A stretch of 64,000 nucleotides of DNA from Euptelea pleiosperma. Lineage: Eukaryota; Streptophyta; Magnoliopsida; Ranunculales; Eupteleaceae. The position numbers were made by a program, and so were the translations under genes. The notes beneath the pieces are model-generated. The model saw only the letters and a program-made list of their open reading frames with translations, searched no databases and had not been told where the DNA came from. Each line of letters opens with the position of its first letter. The first letter of the stretch is position 1. This document shows, in pieces, positions 37,526-51,070 of this stretch. The DNA is taken from NCBI GenBank assembly GCA_035048495.1, contig JASUTR010000243.1, positions 389,202-453,201 on the forward strand. Reading direction: 5' to 3'.

Positions 37526-40500
37526 TGAGTCCAATTTGAGACGTTGACGCACGGATGGAGGTAACTTGTTTCGACTATACCGAATCTTGGTCCAACACTT
37601 CAGATGTGTTGAAACAATAGTAATGGAAGAGTTTAAGTAAAATTACGAGGTCCGGTTGCGACAAAGTCACAAGTTATATGCTTTGGAATGTAACACAAAA
37701 ACTGAGTCCAATTTTAGACGTTGACGTACGGATGGAGCTAACTTTGTTCGACTGTCATGAATCTTGTTCCAACACTTCAAAAGTGTTGAAACAATAGTAA
37801 TGGAAGAGTTTGAGTCTAATTACGAGATCCGATTTCGAAAAAGTCACAAATTATAGGCTTAGGAATGTAAAACACAAACTGAGTCCAATTTCAGATGTTG
37901 ACGCACGGATGGAGCTAACTTGTTTCGACTGTCCCAAATCTTGTTCCAACACTTCAAATCTGTTGAATCAATAGTAATAGAAGAGTTTGAGTCAAATTAT
38001 GAGGTCCGGTTGCGAAAAAGTCACAAGTTATAGGCTTCGGAATGTATCACACAAACTAAGTCCAATATGTGACGTTGACGAACGGATGGAGCTAACTTGT
38101 TTCGACTGTCACGAAACTTGTTCCAACACTTCAAATGTGTTGAAACAATAGTAATGGAAGAGTTTGAGTTCAATTACGAGGTCCGGTTGCGAAAAAGTCA
38201 CAAGTTATAGGCTTCGGAATGTAACACACAAACTGAGTCCAATTAAAGACATGGACGCACGGACGGAGCTAACTTGTTTCGACTATCCCGAATCTTGTTC
38301 CAACACATCAAATGTGTTGAAACAGTAGTAATGGAAGAATTCGAGTCGAATTACGAGGTCCGATTGGGAAAAAGTCACAAGTTATAGGCTTCGGAACGTA
38401 ACTCACTAACTGAGTCCAATTTGAGACGTTGACGCACGGATGGAGCTAACTTGTTTCGACTGTCCCAAATCTTGTTCCAACACTTCAAATCTGTTGAAAC
38501 AATAGTAATGGAAGAGTTTGAGTCCAATTACAAGGTCTGGTTGCGAAGAAGTCACAAGTTATAGGCTTCAGAATGTGAGACACAAACTGAGTCCAATTTG
38601 AGACGTTGACGCACGGATGGAGCTAACTTGTTTCGACTGTCACGAATCTTGATCCAACACTTCAAATCTGTTGAAACAATAGTAATGGAATAGTTGGAGT
38701 CCAATTACGAGGTCTGATTGCGAAAAAGTCAAAAGTTATAGGCTTTGAAATGTAACTCACAAACTGAGTCCAATTAAAGACATTGACGCATGGATGGAGC
38801 TAACTTGTTTCGACTGTCCCGAATCTTGTTCCAACACTTCAAATGTGTTGAAACAATAGTAGTGGAAGAATTCGAGTCTAATTACGAGGTCCGATTGCGA
38901 AAAAGTCACAAGTTATAGGCTTCGGAATGTAACACTCAAACTGAGTCCAATTTGAGACGTTGATGCACGGATGGAGCTAACTTGTTTCTACTGTCACGAA
39001 TCTTGTTCCAACAATTCAAATTTGTTAAAACAATCGTAATGGAAGAGTTTGAGTCCAATTACAAGGTCCGATTGCTAAAAAGCCATAAGTTATAGGCTTA
39101 GGAATGTAGCACACAAACTGAGTCCAATTAAAGACATTGACGCACGGATGGAGCTAACTTCTTTCGCCTGTCCTGAATCTTGTTCCAACACTTCAAATGT
39201 GTTGAAACAATAGTAATGGAAGAGTTTGAGTTAAATTATGAGGTTCGGTTGCGACAAAGTCACAAGTTATAGGCTTCGGAATGTAACACACTGACTGAGT
39301 CCAATTTGAGACGTTGACGCACGGATGGAGGTAACTTGTTTCAACTATACCGAATCTTGGTCCAACACTTCAGATGTGTTGAAACAATAGTAATGGAAGA
39401 GTTTAAGTAAAATTACGAGGTCCGGTTGCGACAAAGTCACAAGTTATATGCTTTGGAATGTAACACACCAACTGAGTCCAATTTCAGACGTTGACGTACG
39501 GATGGAGCTAACTTTGTTCGACTGTCACGAATCTTGTTCCAACAATTCAAATGTCTTAAAACAATAGTAATGTAATAGTTTGAGTCCAATTACGAGGTCC
39601 GATTGCTAAAAAGCCATAAGTTATAGTCTTCTGAATGTAACATACAAACTGAGACCAATTTGAGACGTTGACGCATGGATGGAGCTAACTTGTTTCTACT
39701 GTCACGAATCTTGTTCCAACAATTCAAATTTGTTAAAACAATAGTAATGGAAGAGTTTGAGTCCAATTACAAGGTCCGATTGCTAAAAAGCCATAAGTTA
39801 TAGGCTTCGGAATGTAACACACAAACTGAGTCCAATTTGAGACGTTGACGCACGGATAGAGCTAACTTGTTTCTACTGTCACGAATCTTGTTCCAATAAT
39901 TCAAATTTGTTAAAACATTAGTAATGGAAGAGTTTGAGTCCAATTACAAGGTCCGATTGCTAAAAACCCATAAGTTATATGCTTCAGAATGCAACATACA
40001 AACTGAGTCCAATTTGAGACGTTGACGCACGGATGGAGCTAACTTGTTTCGACTGTCCCAAATCTTGTTCCAACACTTCAAATCTGTTGAAACAATAGTA
40101 ATGGAATAGTTGGAGTCCAATTACGAGGTTTGATTGCGAAAAAGTCAAAAGTTATAGGCTTTGAAATGTAACTCACAAACTGAGTCCAATTAAAGACATT
40201 GACGCATGGATGGAGCTAACTTGTTTCGACTGTCCCGAATCTTGTTCCAACACTTCAAATGTGTTGAAACAATAGTAGTGGAAGAATTCGAGTCTAATTA
40301 CGAGGTCCGGTTGCGAAAAAGTCACAAGTTATAGGCTTCGGAATGTAACTCACAAACTTAGTCCAATTTCAGACGATGACGAACGGATGGACCTAACTTG
40401 TTTCGACTGTCATGAATCTTGTTCCAACACTTCAAAAGTGTTCAAACAATAGTAATGGATGAGTTTGAGTAAAATTACCAGGTCCGGTTGCGACAAAATC

Positions 40501-43500
40501 ACAAGTTATAGGCTTCGGAATGTAACACTCAAACTGAGTCCAATTTGAGACGTTGATGCATGGATGGAGCTAACTTGTCTCTACTGTCACGAATCTTGTT
40601 CCAACAATTCAAATTTGTTAAAACAATAGTAATGGAAGAGTTTGAGTCCAATTACAAGGTCCGATTGCTAAAAAGCCATATGTTATAAGCTTCGGAATGT
40701 AACACACAAACTGAGTCCAATTAAAGACATTGACGCACGGATGGAGCTAACTTCTTTCGCTTGTCCCGAATCTTGTTCCAACACTTCAAATGTGTTGAAA
40801 CAATAGTAATGGAAGAGTTTGAGTTAAATTATGAGGTTCGGTTGCGACAAAGTCACAAGTTATAGGCTTCGGAATGTAACACACTAACTGAGTCCAATTT
40901 GAGACGTTGACGCACGGATGGAGGTAACTTGTTTCGACTATACCGAATCTTGGTCCAACACTTCAGATGTGTTGAAACAATAGTAATGGAAGAGTTTAAG
41001 TAAAATTACGAGGTCCGGTTGCGACAAAGTCACAAGTTATATGCTTTGGAATGTAACACAAAAACTGAGTCCAATTTTAGACGTTGACGTACGGATGGAG
41101 CTAACTTTGTTCGACTGTCATGAATCTTGTTCCAACACTTCAAAAGTGTTGAAACAATAGTAATGGAAGAGTTTGAGTCTAATTACGAGATCCGATTTCG
41201 AAAAAGTCACAAATTATAGGCTTAGGAATGTAAAACACAAACTGAGTCCAATTTCAGATGTTGACGCACGGATGGAGCTAACTTGTTTCGACTGTCCCAA
41301 ATCTTGTTCCAACACTTCAAATCTGTTGAATCAATAGTAATAGAAGAGTTTGAGTCAAATTATGAGGTCCGGTTGCGAAAAAGTCACAAGTTATAGGCTT
41401 CGGAATGTATCACACAAACTAAGTCCAATATGTGACGTTGACGAACGGATGGAGCTAACTTGTTTCGACTGTCACGAAACTTGTTCCAACACTTCAAATG
41501 TGTTGAAACAATAGTAATGGAAGAGTTTGAGTTCAATTACGAGGTCCGGTTGCGAAAAAGTCACAAGTTATAGGCTTCGGAATGTAACACACAAACTGAG
41601 TCCAATTAAAGACATGGACGCACGGACGGAGCTAACTTGTTTCGACTATCCCGAATCTTGTTCCAACACTTCAAATGTGTTGAAACAGTAGTAATGGAAG
41701 AATTCGAGTCGAATTACGAGGTCCGATTGGGAAAAAGTCACAAGTTATAGGCTTCGGAACGTAACTCACTAACTGAGTCCAATTTGAGACGTTGACGCAC
41801 GGATGGAGCTAACTTGTTTCGACTGTCCCAAATCTTGTTCCAACACTTCAAATCTGTTGAAACAATAGTAATGGAAGAGTTTGAGTCCAATTACAAGGTC
41901 TGGTTGCGAAGAAGTCACAAGTTATAGGCTTCAGAATGTGAGACACAAACTGAGTCCAATTTGAGACGTTGACGCACGGATGGAGCTAACTTGTTTCGAC
42001 TGTCACGAATCTTGATCCAACACTTCAAATCTGTTGAAACAATAGTAATGGAATAGTTGGAGTCCAATTACGAGGTCTGATTGCGAAAAAGTCAAAAGTT
42101 ATAGGCTTTGAAATGTAACTCACAAACTGAGTCCAATTAAAGACATTGACGCATGGATGGAGCTAACTTGTTTCGACTGTCCCGAATCTTGTTCCAACAC
42201 TTCAAATGTGTTGAAACAATAGTAGTGGAAGAATTCGAGTCTAATTACGAGGTCCGATTGCGAAAAAGTCACAAGTTATAGGCTTCGGAATGTAACACTC
42301 AAACTGAGTCCAATTTGAGACGTTGATGCACGGATGGAGCTAACTTGTTTCTACTGTCACGAATCTTGTTCCAACAATTCAAATTTGTTAAAACAATAGT
42401 AATGGAAGAGTTTGAGTCCAATTACAAGGTCCGATTGCTAAAAAGCCATAAGTTATAGGCTTAGGAATGTAGCACACAAACTGAGTCCAATTAAAGACAT
42501 TGACGCACGGATGGAGCTAACTTCTTTCGCCTGTCCTGAATCTTGTTCCAACACTTCAAATGTGTTGAAACAATAGTAATGGAAGAGTTTGAGTTAAATT
42601 ATGAGGTTCGGTTGCGACAAAGTCACAAGTTATAGGCTTCGGAATGTAACACACTGACTGAGTCCAATTTGAGACGTTGACGCACGGATGGAGGTAACTT
42701 GTTTCAACTATACCGAATCTTGGTCCAACACTTCAGATGTGTTGAAACAATAGTAATGGAAGAGTTTAAGTAAAATTACGAGGTCCGGTTGCGACAAAGT
42801 CACAAGTTATATGCTTTGGAATGTAACACACCAACTGAGTCCAATTTCAGACGTTGACGTACGGATGGAGCCAACTTTGTTCGACTGTCACGAATCTTGT
42901 TCCAACAATTCAAATGTCTTAAAACAATAGTAATGTAATAGTTTGAGTCCAATTACGAGGTCCGATTGCTAAAAAGCCATAAGTTATAGTCTTCTGAATG
43001 TAACATACAAACTGAGACCAATTTGAGACGTTGACGCATGGATGGAGCTAACTTGTTTCTACTGTCACGAATCTTGTTCCAACAATTCAAATTTGTTAAA
43101 ACAATAGTAATGGAAGAGTTTGAGTCCAATTACAAGGTCCGATTGCTAAAAAGCCATAAGTTATAGGCTTCGGAATGTAACACACAAACTGAGTCCAATT
43201 TGAGACGTTGACGCACGGATAGAGCTAACTTGTTTCTACTGTCACGAATCTTGTTCCAATAATTCAAATTTGTTAAAACATTAGTAATGGAAGAGTTTGA
43301 GTCCAATTACAAGGTCCGATTGCTAAAAACCCATAAGTTATATGCTTCAGAATGCAACATACAAACTGAGTCCAATTTGAGACGTTGACGCACGGATGGA
43401 GCTAACTTGTTTCGACTGTCCCAAATCTTGTTCCAACACTTCAAATCTGTTGAAACAATAGTAATGGAATAGTTGGAGTCCAATTACGAGGTTTGATTGC

Positions 43501-44410
43501 GAAAAAGTCAAAAGTTATAGGCTTTGAAATGTAACTCACAAACTGAGTCCAATTAAAGACATTGACGCATGGATGGAGCTAACTTGTTTCGACTGTCCCG
43601 AATCTTGTTCCAACACTTCAAATGTGTTGAAACAATAGTAGTGGAAGAATTCGAGTCTAATTACGAGGTCCGGTTGCGAAAAAGTCACAAGTTATAGGCT
43701 TCGGAATGTAACTCACAAACTTAGTCCAATTTCAGACGATGACGAACGGATGGACCTAACTTGTTTCGACTGTCATGAATCTTGTTCCAACACTTCAAAA
43801 GTGTTCAAACAATAGTAATGGAAGAGTTTGAGTAAAATTACCAGGTCCGGTTGCGACAAAATCACAAGTTATAGGCTTCGGAATGTAACACTCAAACTGA
43901 GTCCAATTTGAGACGTTGATGCATGGATGGAGCTAACTTGTCTCTACTGTCACGAATCTTGTTCCAACAATTCAAATTTGTTAAAACAATAGTAATGGAA
44001 GAGTTTGAGTCCAATTACAAGGTCCGATTGCTAAAAAGCCATATGTTATAAGCTTCGGAATGTAACACACAAACTGAGTCCAATTAAAGACATTGACGCA
44101 CGGATGGAGCTAACTTCTTTCGCTTGTCCCGAATCTTGTTCCAACACTTCAAATGTGTTGAAACAATAGTAATGGAAGAGTTTGAGTTAAATTATGAGGT
44201 TCGGTTGCGACAAAGTCACAAGTTATAGGCTTCGGAATGTAACACACTAACTGAGTCCAATTTGAGACGTTGACGCACGGATGGAGGTAACTTGTTTCGA
44301 CTATACCGAATCTTGGTCCAACACTTCAGATGTGTTGAAACAATAGTAATGGAAGAGTTTAAGTAAAATTACGAGGTCCGGTTGCGACAAAGTCACAAGT
44401 TATATGCTTT
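37525..44410. repeat. 19-monomer (3363-bp) tandem duplication
   Basis: Copies run from about 37525 and about 40888. Shared rare variants sit 3363 bp apart: CACAAAAACTGAG with ATTTTAGACG (37691 and 41054), GGAATGTAGC (39101 and 42464), TGTTATAAGC (40681 and 44044), and TTGTCTCTACTG near 40576 and 43939. I noticed only a few differences, such as ACACATCAAATG at 38304, AATCGTAATGG near 39035, GGATGAG near 40458, and GGAGCCAAC near 42868. The match continues a little into a third unit and is lost by about 44410. The left limit is uncertain by about 150 bp. Confidence 0.88.
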
Positions 44411-47400
44411 GGAATGTAACACACAAACTGAGTCCAATTTCAGACGTTGACGTACGGATGGAGCTAACTTTGTTCGACTGTCATGAATCTTGTTCCAACA
44501 CTTCAAAAGTGTTGAAGCAATAGTAATGGAAGAGTTTGAGTCTAATTACGAGATCCGATTTCGAAAAAGTCACAAATTATAGGCTTAGGAATGTAAAACA
44601 CAAACTGAGTCCAATTTCAGATGTTGACGCACAGATGGAGCTAACTTGTTTCGACTATCCTAAATCTTGTTCCAACACTTCAAATCTGTTGAATCAATAG
44701 TAATAGAAGAGTTTGAGTCAAATTATGAGGTCCGGTTGCGAAAAAGTCACAAGTTATAGGCTTCGGAATGTATCACACAAACTAAGTCCAATTTGTGACG
44801 TTGACGAACGGATGGAGCTAACTTGTTTCGACTGTCACGAAACTTGTTCCAACACTTCAAATGTGTTGAAACAATTGTAATGGAAGAGTTTGAGTTCAAT
44901 TACGAGGTCCGGTTGCGAAAAAGTCACAAGTTATAGGCTTCGGAATGTAACACACAAACTGAGTCCAATTAAAGACATGGACGCACAGACGGAGCTAACT
45001 TGTTTCGACTATCCCGAATCTTGTTCCAACACTTCAAATGTGTTGAAACAGTAGTAATGGAAGAATTCGAGTCGAATTACGAGGTCCGATTGGGAAAAAG
45101 TCACAAATTATAGGCTTCGGAACGTAACACACTAACTGAGTCCAATTTGAGACGTTGACGCACGGATGGAGCTAACTTGTTTCGACTGTCCCAAATCTTG
45201 TTCCAACACTTCAAATCTGTTGAAACAATAGTAATGGAAGAGTTTGAGTCCAATTACAAGGTCTGGTTGCGAAGAAGTCACAAGTTATAGGCTTCAGAAT
45301 GTGAGACACAAACTGAGTCCAATTTGAGACGTTGACGCACGGATGGAGCTAACTTGTTTCGACTATCACGAATCTTGATCCAACACTTCAAATCTGTTGA
45401 AACAATAGTAATGGAATAGTTGGAGTCCAATTACGAGGTCTGATTGCGAAAAAGTCAAAAGTTATAGGCTTTGAAATGTAACTCACAAACTGAGTCCAAT
45501 TAAAGACATTGACGCATGGATGGAGCTAACTTGTTTCGACTGTCCCGAATCTTGTTCCAACACTTCAAATGTGTTGAAACAATAGTAGTGGAAGAATTCG
45601 AGTCTAATTACGAGGTCCGGTTGCGAAAAAGTCACAAGTTATAGGCTTCGGAATGTAACTCACAAACTGAGTCCAATTTCAGACGATGACGAACGGATGG
45701 ACCTAACTTGTTTCGACTGTCATGAATCTTGTTCCAACACTTCAAAAGTGTTCAAACAATAGTAATGGAAGAGTTTGAGTAAAATTACAAGGTCCGGTTG
45801 CGACAAAGTCACAAGTTATAGGCTTCGGAATGTAACACTCAAACTGAGTCCAATTTGAGACGTTGATGCACGGATGGAGCTAACTTGTTTCTACTGTCAC
45901 GAATCTTGTTCCAACAATTCAAATTTGTTAAAACAATAGTAATGGAAGAGTTTGAGTCCAATTACAAGGTCCGATTGCTAAAAAGCCATAAGTTATAGGC
46001 TTCGGAATGTAACACACAAACCTAGTCCAATTAAAGACATTGACGCACGGATGGGGCTAACTTCTTTCGCCTGTCCCGAATCTTGTTCCAACACTTCAAA
46101 TGTGTTGAAACAATAGTAATGGAAGAGTTTGAGTTAAATTATGAGGTTCGGTTGCGACAAAGTCACAACTTATAGGCTTCGGAATGTAACACACTCACTG
46201 AGTCCAATTTGAGACGTTGACGCACGGATGGAGGTAACTTGTTTCGACTATACCGAATCTTGGTCCAACACTTCAGATGTGTTGAAACAATACTAATGGA
46301 AGAGTTTTCGTAAAATTACGAGGTCCGGTTGCGACAAAGTCACAAGTTATATGCTTTGGAATGTAACACACAAACTGAGTCCAATTTCAGACGTTGACGT
46401 ACGGATGGAGCTAACTTTGTTCGACTGTCATGAATCTTGTTCCAACACTTCAAAAGTGTTGAAACAATAGTAATGGAAGAGTTTGAGTCTAATTACGAGA
46501 TCCGATTTCGAAAAAGCCACAAATTATAGGCTTAGGAATGTAAAACACAAACTCAGTCCAATTTCAGATGTTGACGCAAGGATGGAGCTAACTTGTTTCG
46601 ACTGTCCCAAATCTTGTTCCAACACTTCAAATCTGTTGAATCAATAGTAATAGAAGAGTTTGAGTCAAATTATGAGGTCCGGTTGCGAAAAAGTCACAAG
46701 TTATAGGCTTCGGAATGTATCACACAAACTAAGTCCAATTAAAGACATGGACGCACGGACGGAGCTAACTTGTTTCGACTATCCCGAATCTTGTTCCAAC
46801 ACTTCAAATGTGTTGAAACAGTAGTAATGGAAGAATTCGTGTCGAATTACGAGGTCCGATTGGGAAAAAGTCACAAGTTATAGGCTTCGGAACGTAACAC
46901 ACTAACTGAGTCAAATTTGAGACGTTGACGCACGGATGAAGCTAACTTGTTTCGACTGTCCCAAATCTTGTTCCAACACTTCAAATCTGTTGAAACAATA
47001 GTAATGGAAGAGTTTGAGTCCAATTACAAGGTCTGGTTGCGAAGAAGTCACAAGTTATAGGCTTCAGAATGTGAGACACAAACTGAGTCCAATTTGAGAC
47101 GTTGACGCACGGATGGAGCTAACTTGTTTCGACTGTCCCGAATCTTGTTCCAACACTTCAAATGTGTTGAAACAATAGTAGTGGAAGAATTCGAGTCTAA
47201 TTACGAGGTCCGGTTGCGAAAAAGTCACAAGTTATAGGCTTCGGAATGTAACTCACAAACTGAGTCCAATTAAAGACATGGACGCACGGACGGAGCTAAC
47301 TTGTTTCGACTATCCCGAATCTTGTTCCAACACTTTAAATGTGTTGAAACAGTAGTAATGGAAGAGTTTGAGTTCAATTACGAGGTCCGGTTGCGAAAAA

Positions 47401-50400
47401 GTCACAAGTTATAGGCTTCGGAATGTAACTCACAAACTGAGTCCAATTTCAGACGATGACGAACGGATGGACCTAACTTGTTTCGACTGTCATGAATCTT
47501 GTTCCAACACTTCAAAAGTGTTCAAACAATAGTAATGGAAGAGTTTGAGTAAAATTACCAGGTCCGGTTGCGACAAAATCACAAGTTATAGGCTTCGGAA
47601 TGTAACACTCAAACTGAGTCCAATTTGAGACGTTGATGCACGGATGGAGCAAACTTGTCTCTACTGTCACGAATCTTGTTCCAACAATTCAAATTTGTTA
47701 AAACAATAGTAATGGAAGAGTTTGAGTCCAATTACAAGGTCCGATTGCTAAAAAGCCATATGTTATAAGCTTCGGAATGTAACACACAAACTGAGTCCAA
47801 TTAAAGACATTGACGCACGGATGGAGCTAACTTCTTTCGCTTGTCCCGAATCTTGTTCCAACACTTCAAATGTGTTGAAACAATAGTAATGGAAGAGTTT
47901 GAGTTAAATTATGAGGTTCGGTTGCGACAAAGTCACAAGTTATAGGCTTCGGAATGTAACACACTAACTGAGTCCAATTTGAGACGTTGACGCACGGATG
48001 GAGGTAACTTGTTTCGACTATACCGAATCTTGGTCCAACACTTCAGATGTGTTGAAACAATAGTAATGGAAGAGTTTAAGTAAAATTACGAGGTCCGGTT
48101 GCGACAAAGTCACAAGTTATATGCTTTGGAATGTAACACACAAACTGAGTCCAATTTCAGACGTTGACGTACGGATGGAGCTAACTTTGTTCGACTGTCA
48201 TGAATCTTGTTCCAACACTTCAAAAGTGTTGAAGCAATAGTAATGGAAGAGTTTGAGTCTAATTACGAGATCCGATTTCGAAAAAGTCACAAATTATAGG
48301 CTTAGGAATGTAAAACACAAACTGAGTCCAATTTCAGATGTTGACGCACAGATGGAGCTAACTTGTTTCGACTGTCCTAAATCTTGTTCCAACACTTCAA
48401 ATCTGTTGAATCAATAGTAATAGAAGAGTTTGAGTCAAATTATGAGGTCCGGTTGCGAAAAAGTCACAAGTTATAGGCTTCGGAATGTATCACACAAACT
48501 AAGTCCAATTTGTGACGTTGACGAATGGATGGAGCTAACTTGTTTCGACTGTCACGAAACTTGTTCCAACACTTCAAATGTGTTGAAACAATAGTAATGG
48601 AAGAGTTTGAGTTCAATTACGAGGTCCGGTTGCGAAAAAGTCACAAGTTATAGGCTTCGGAATGTAACACACAAACTGAGTCCAATTAAAGACATGGACG
48701 CACGGACGGAGCTAACTTGTTTCGACTATCCCGAATCTTGTTCCAACACTTCAAATGTGTTGAAACAGTAGTAATGGAAGAATTCCAGTCGAATTACGAG
48801 GTCCGATTGGGAAAAAGTCACAAATTATAGGCTTCAGAACGTAACACACTAACTGAGTCCAATTTGAGACGTTGACGCACGGATGGAGCTAACTTGTTTC
48901 GACTGTCCCAAATCTTGTTCCAACACTTCAAATCTGTTGAAACAATAGTAATGGAAGAGTTTGAGTCCAATTACAAGGTCTGGTTGCGAAGAAGTCACAA
49001 GTTATAGGCTTCAGAATGTGAGACACAAACTGAGTCCAATTTGAGACGTTGACGCACGGATGGAGCTAACTTGTTTCGACTATCACGAATCTTGATCCAA
49101 CACTTCAAATCTGTTGAAACAATAGTAATGGAATAGTTGGAGTCCAATTACGAGGTCTGATTGCGAAAAAGTCAAAAGTTATAGGCTTTGAAATGTAACT
49201 CACAAACTGAGTCCAATTAAAGACATTGACGCATGGATGGAGCTAACTTGTTTCGACTGTCCCGAATCTTGTTCCAACACTTCAAATGTGTTGAAACAAT
49301 AGTAGTGGAAGAATTCGAGTCTAATTACGAGGTCCGGTTGCGAAAAAGTCACAAGTTATAGGCTTCGGAATGTAACTCACAAACTGAGTCCAATTTCAGA
49401 CGATGACGAACAGATGGACCTAACTTGTTTCGACTGTCATGAATCTTGTTCCAACACTTCAAAAGTGTTCAAACAATAGTAATGGAAGAGTTTGAGTAAA
49501 ATTACAAGGTCCGGTTGCGACAAAGTCACAAGTTATAGGCTTCGGAATGTAACACTCAAACTGAGTCCAATTTGAGACGTTGATGCACGGATGGAGCTAA
49601 CTTGTTTCTACTGTCACGAATCTTGTTCCAACAATTCAAATTTGTTAAAACAATAGTAATGGAAGAGTTTGAGTCCAATTACAAGGTCCGATTGCTAAAA
49701 AGCCATAAGTTATAGGCTTCGGAATGTAACACACAAACCTAGTCCAATTAAAGACATTGACGCACGGATGGGGCTAACTTCTTTCGCCTGTCCCGAATCT
49801 TGTTCCAACACTTCAAATGTGTTGAAACAATAGTAATGGAAGAGTTTGAGTTAAATTATGAGGTTCGGTTGCGACAAAGTCACAACTTATAGGCTTCGGA
49901 ATGTAACACACTAACTGAGTCCAATTTGAGACGTTGTCGCACGGATGGAGGTAACTTGTTTCGACTATACCGAATCTTGGTCCAACACTTCAGATGTGTT
50001 GAAACAATACTAATGGAAGAGTTTTCGTAAAATTACGAGGTCCGGTTGCGACAAAGTCACAAGTTATATGCTTTGGAATGTAACACACAAACTGAGTCCA
50101 ATTTCAGACGTTGACGTACGGATGGAGCTAACTTTGTTCGACTGTCATGAATCTTGTTCCAACACTTCAAAAGTGTTGAAACAATAGTAATGGAAGAGTT
50201 TGAGTCTAATTACGAGATCCGATTTCGAAAAAGTCACAAATTATAGGCTTAGGAATGTAAAACACAAACTCAGTCCAATTTCAGATGTTGACGCAAGGAT
50301 GGAGCTAACTTGTTTCGACTGTCCCAAATCTTGTTCCAACACTTCAAATCTGTTGAATCAATAGTAATAGAAGAGTTTGAGTCAAATTATGAGGTCCGGT

Positions 50401-51070
50401 TGCGAAAAAGTCACAAGTTATAGGCTTCGGAATGTATCACACAAACTAAGTCCAATTAAAGACATGGACGCACGGACGGAGCTAACTTGTTTCGACTATC
50501 CCGAATCTTGTTCCAACACTTCAAATGTGTTGAAACAGTAGTAATAAAAGAATTCGAGTCGAATTACGAGGTCCGATTGGGAAAAAGTCACAAGTTATAG
50601 GCTTCGGAACGTAACACACTAACTGAGTCAAATTTGAGACGTTGACGCACGGATGAAGCTAACTTGTTTCGACTGTCCCAAATCTTGTTCCAACACTTCA
50701 AATCTATTGAAACAATAGTAATGGAAGAGTTTGAGTCCAATTACAAGGTCTGGTTGCGAAGAAGTCACAAGTTATAGGCTTCAGAATGTGAAACACAATC
50801 TGAGTCCAATTTGAGACGTTGACGTACGGATGGAGCTAACTTGTTTCGACTGTCCCGAATCTTGTTCCAACACTTCAAATGTGTTGAAACAATAGTAGTG
50901 GAAGAATTCGAGTCTAATTACGAGGTCCGGTTGCGAAAAAGTCACAAGTTATAGGCTTCGGAATGTAACTCACAAACTGAGTCCAATTAAAGACATGGAC
51001 GCACGGACGGAGCTAACTTGTTTTGACTATCCCGAATCTTGTTCCAACACTTCAAATGTGTTGAAACAGT
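43700..51070. repeat. 21-monomer (3717-bp) tandem duplication
   Basis: Shared rare variants sit 3717 bp apart: TGTTATAAGC (44044 and 47761), GAAGCAATAG (44514 and 48231), GTCACAACTTATAGG (46163 and 49880), GAGTTTTCGTAAAATTAC (46302 and 50019), GACGCAAGGATGG, and a deletion-type fusion AACTAAGTCCAATTAAAGAC near 46728 and 50445. The copies separate near 47350 and 51070, where one continues as GAAGAGTTTGAGTTC and the other as GAAGAATTCGAGTCG. The left limit overlaps the end of the 19-monomer pair. Confidence 0.86.

Noticed and set aside
32003..51070. A single fixed higher-order unit of 3540 bp through the whole region
   Set aside because: Marker spacing varies between 9 and 11 monomers per half-unit and the full unit is 19, 20 or 21, so it is a family of related units, not one fixed length.
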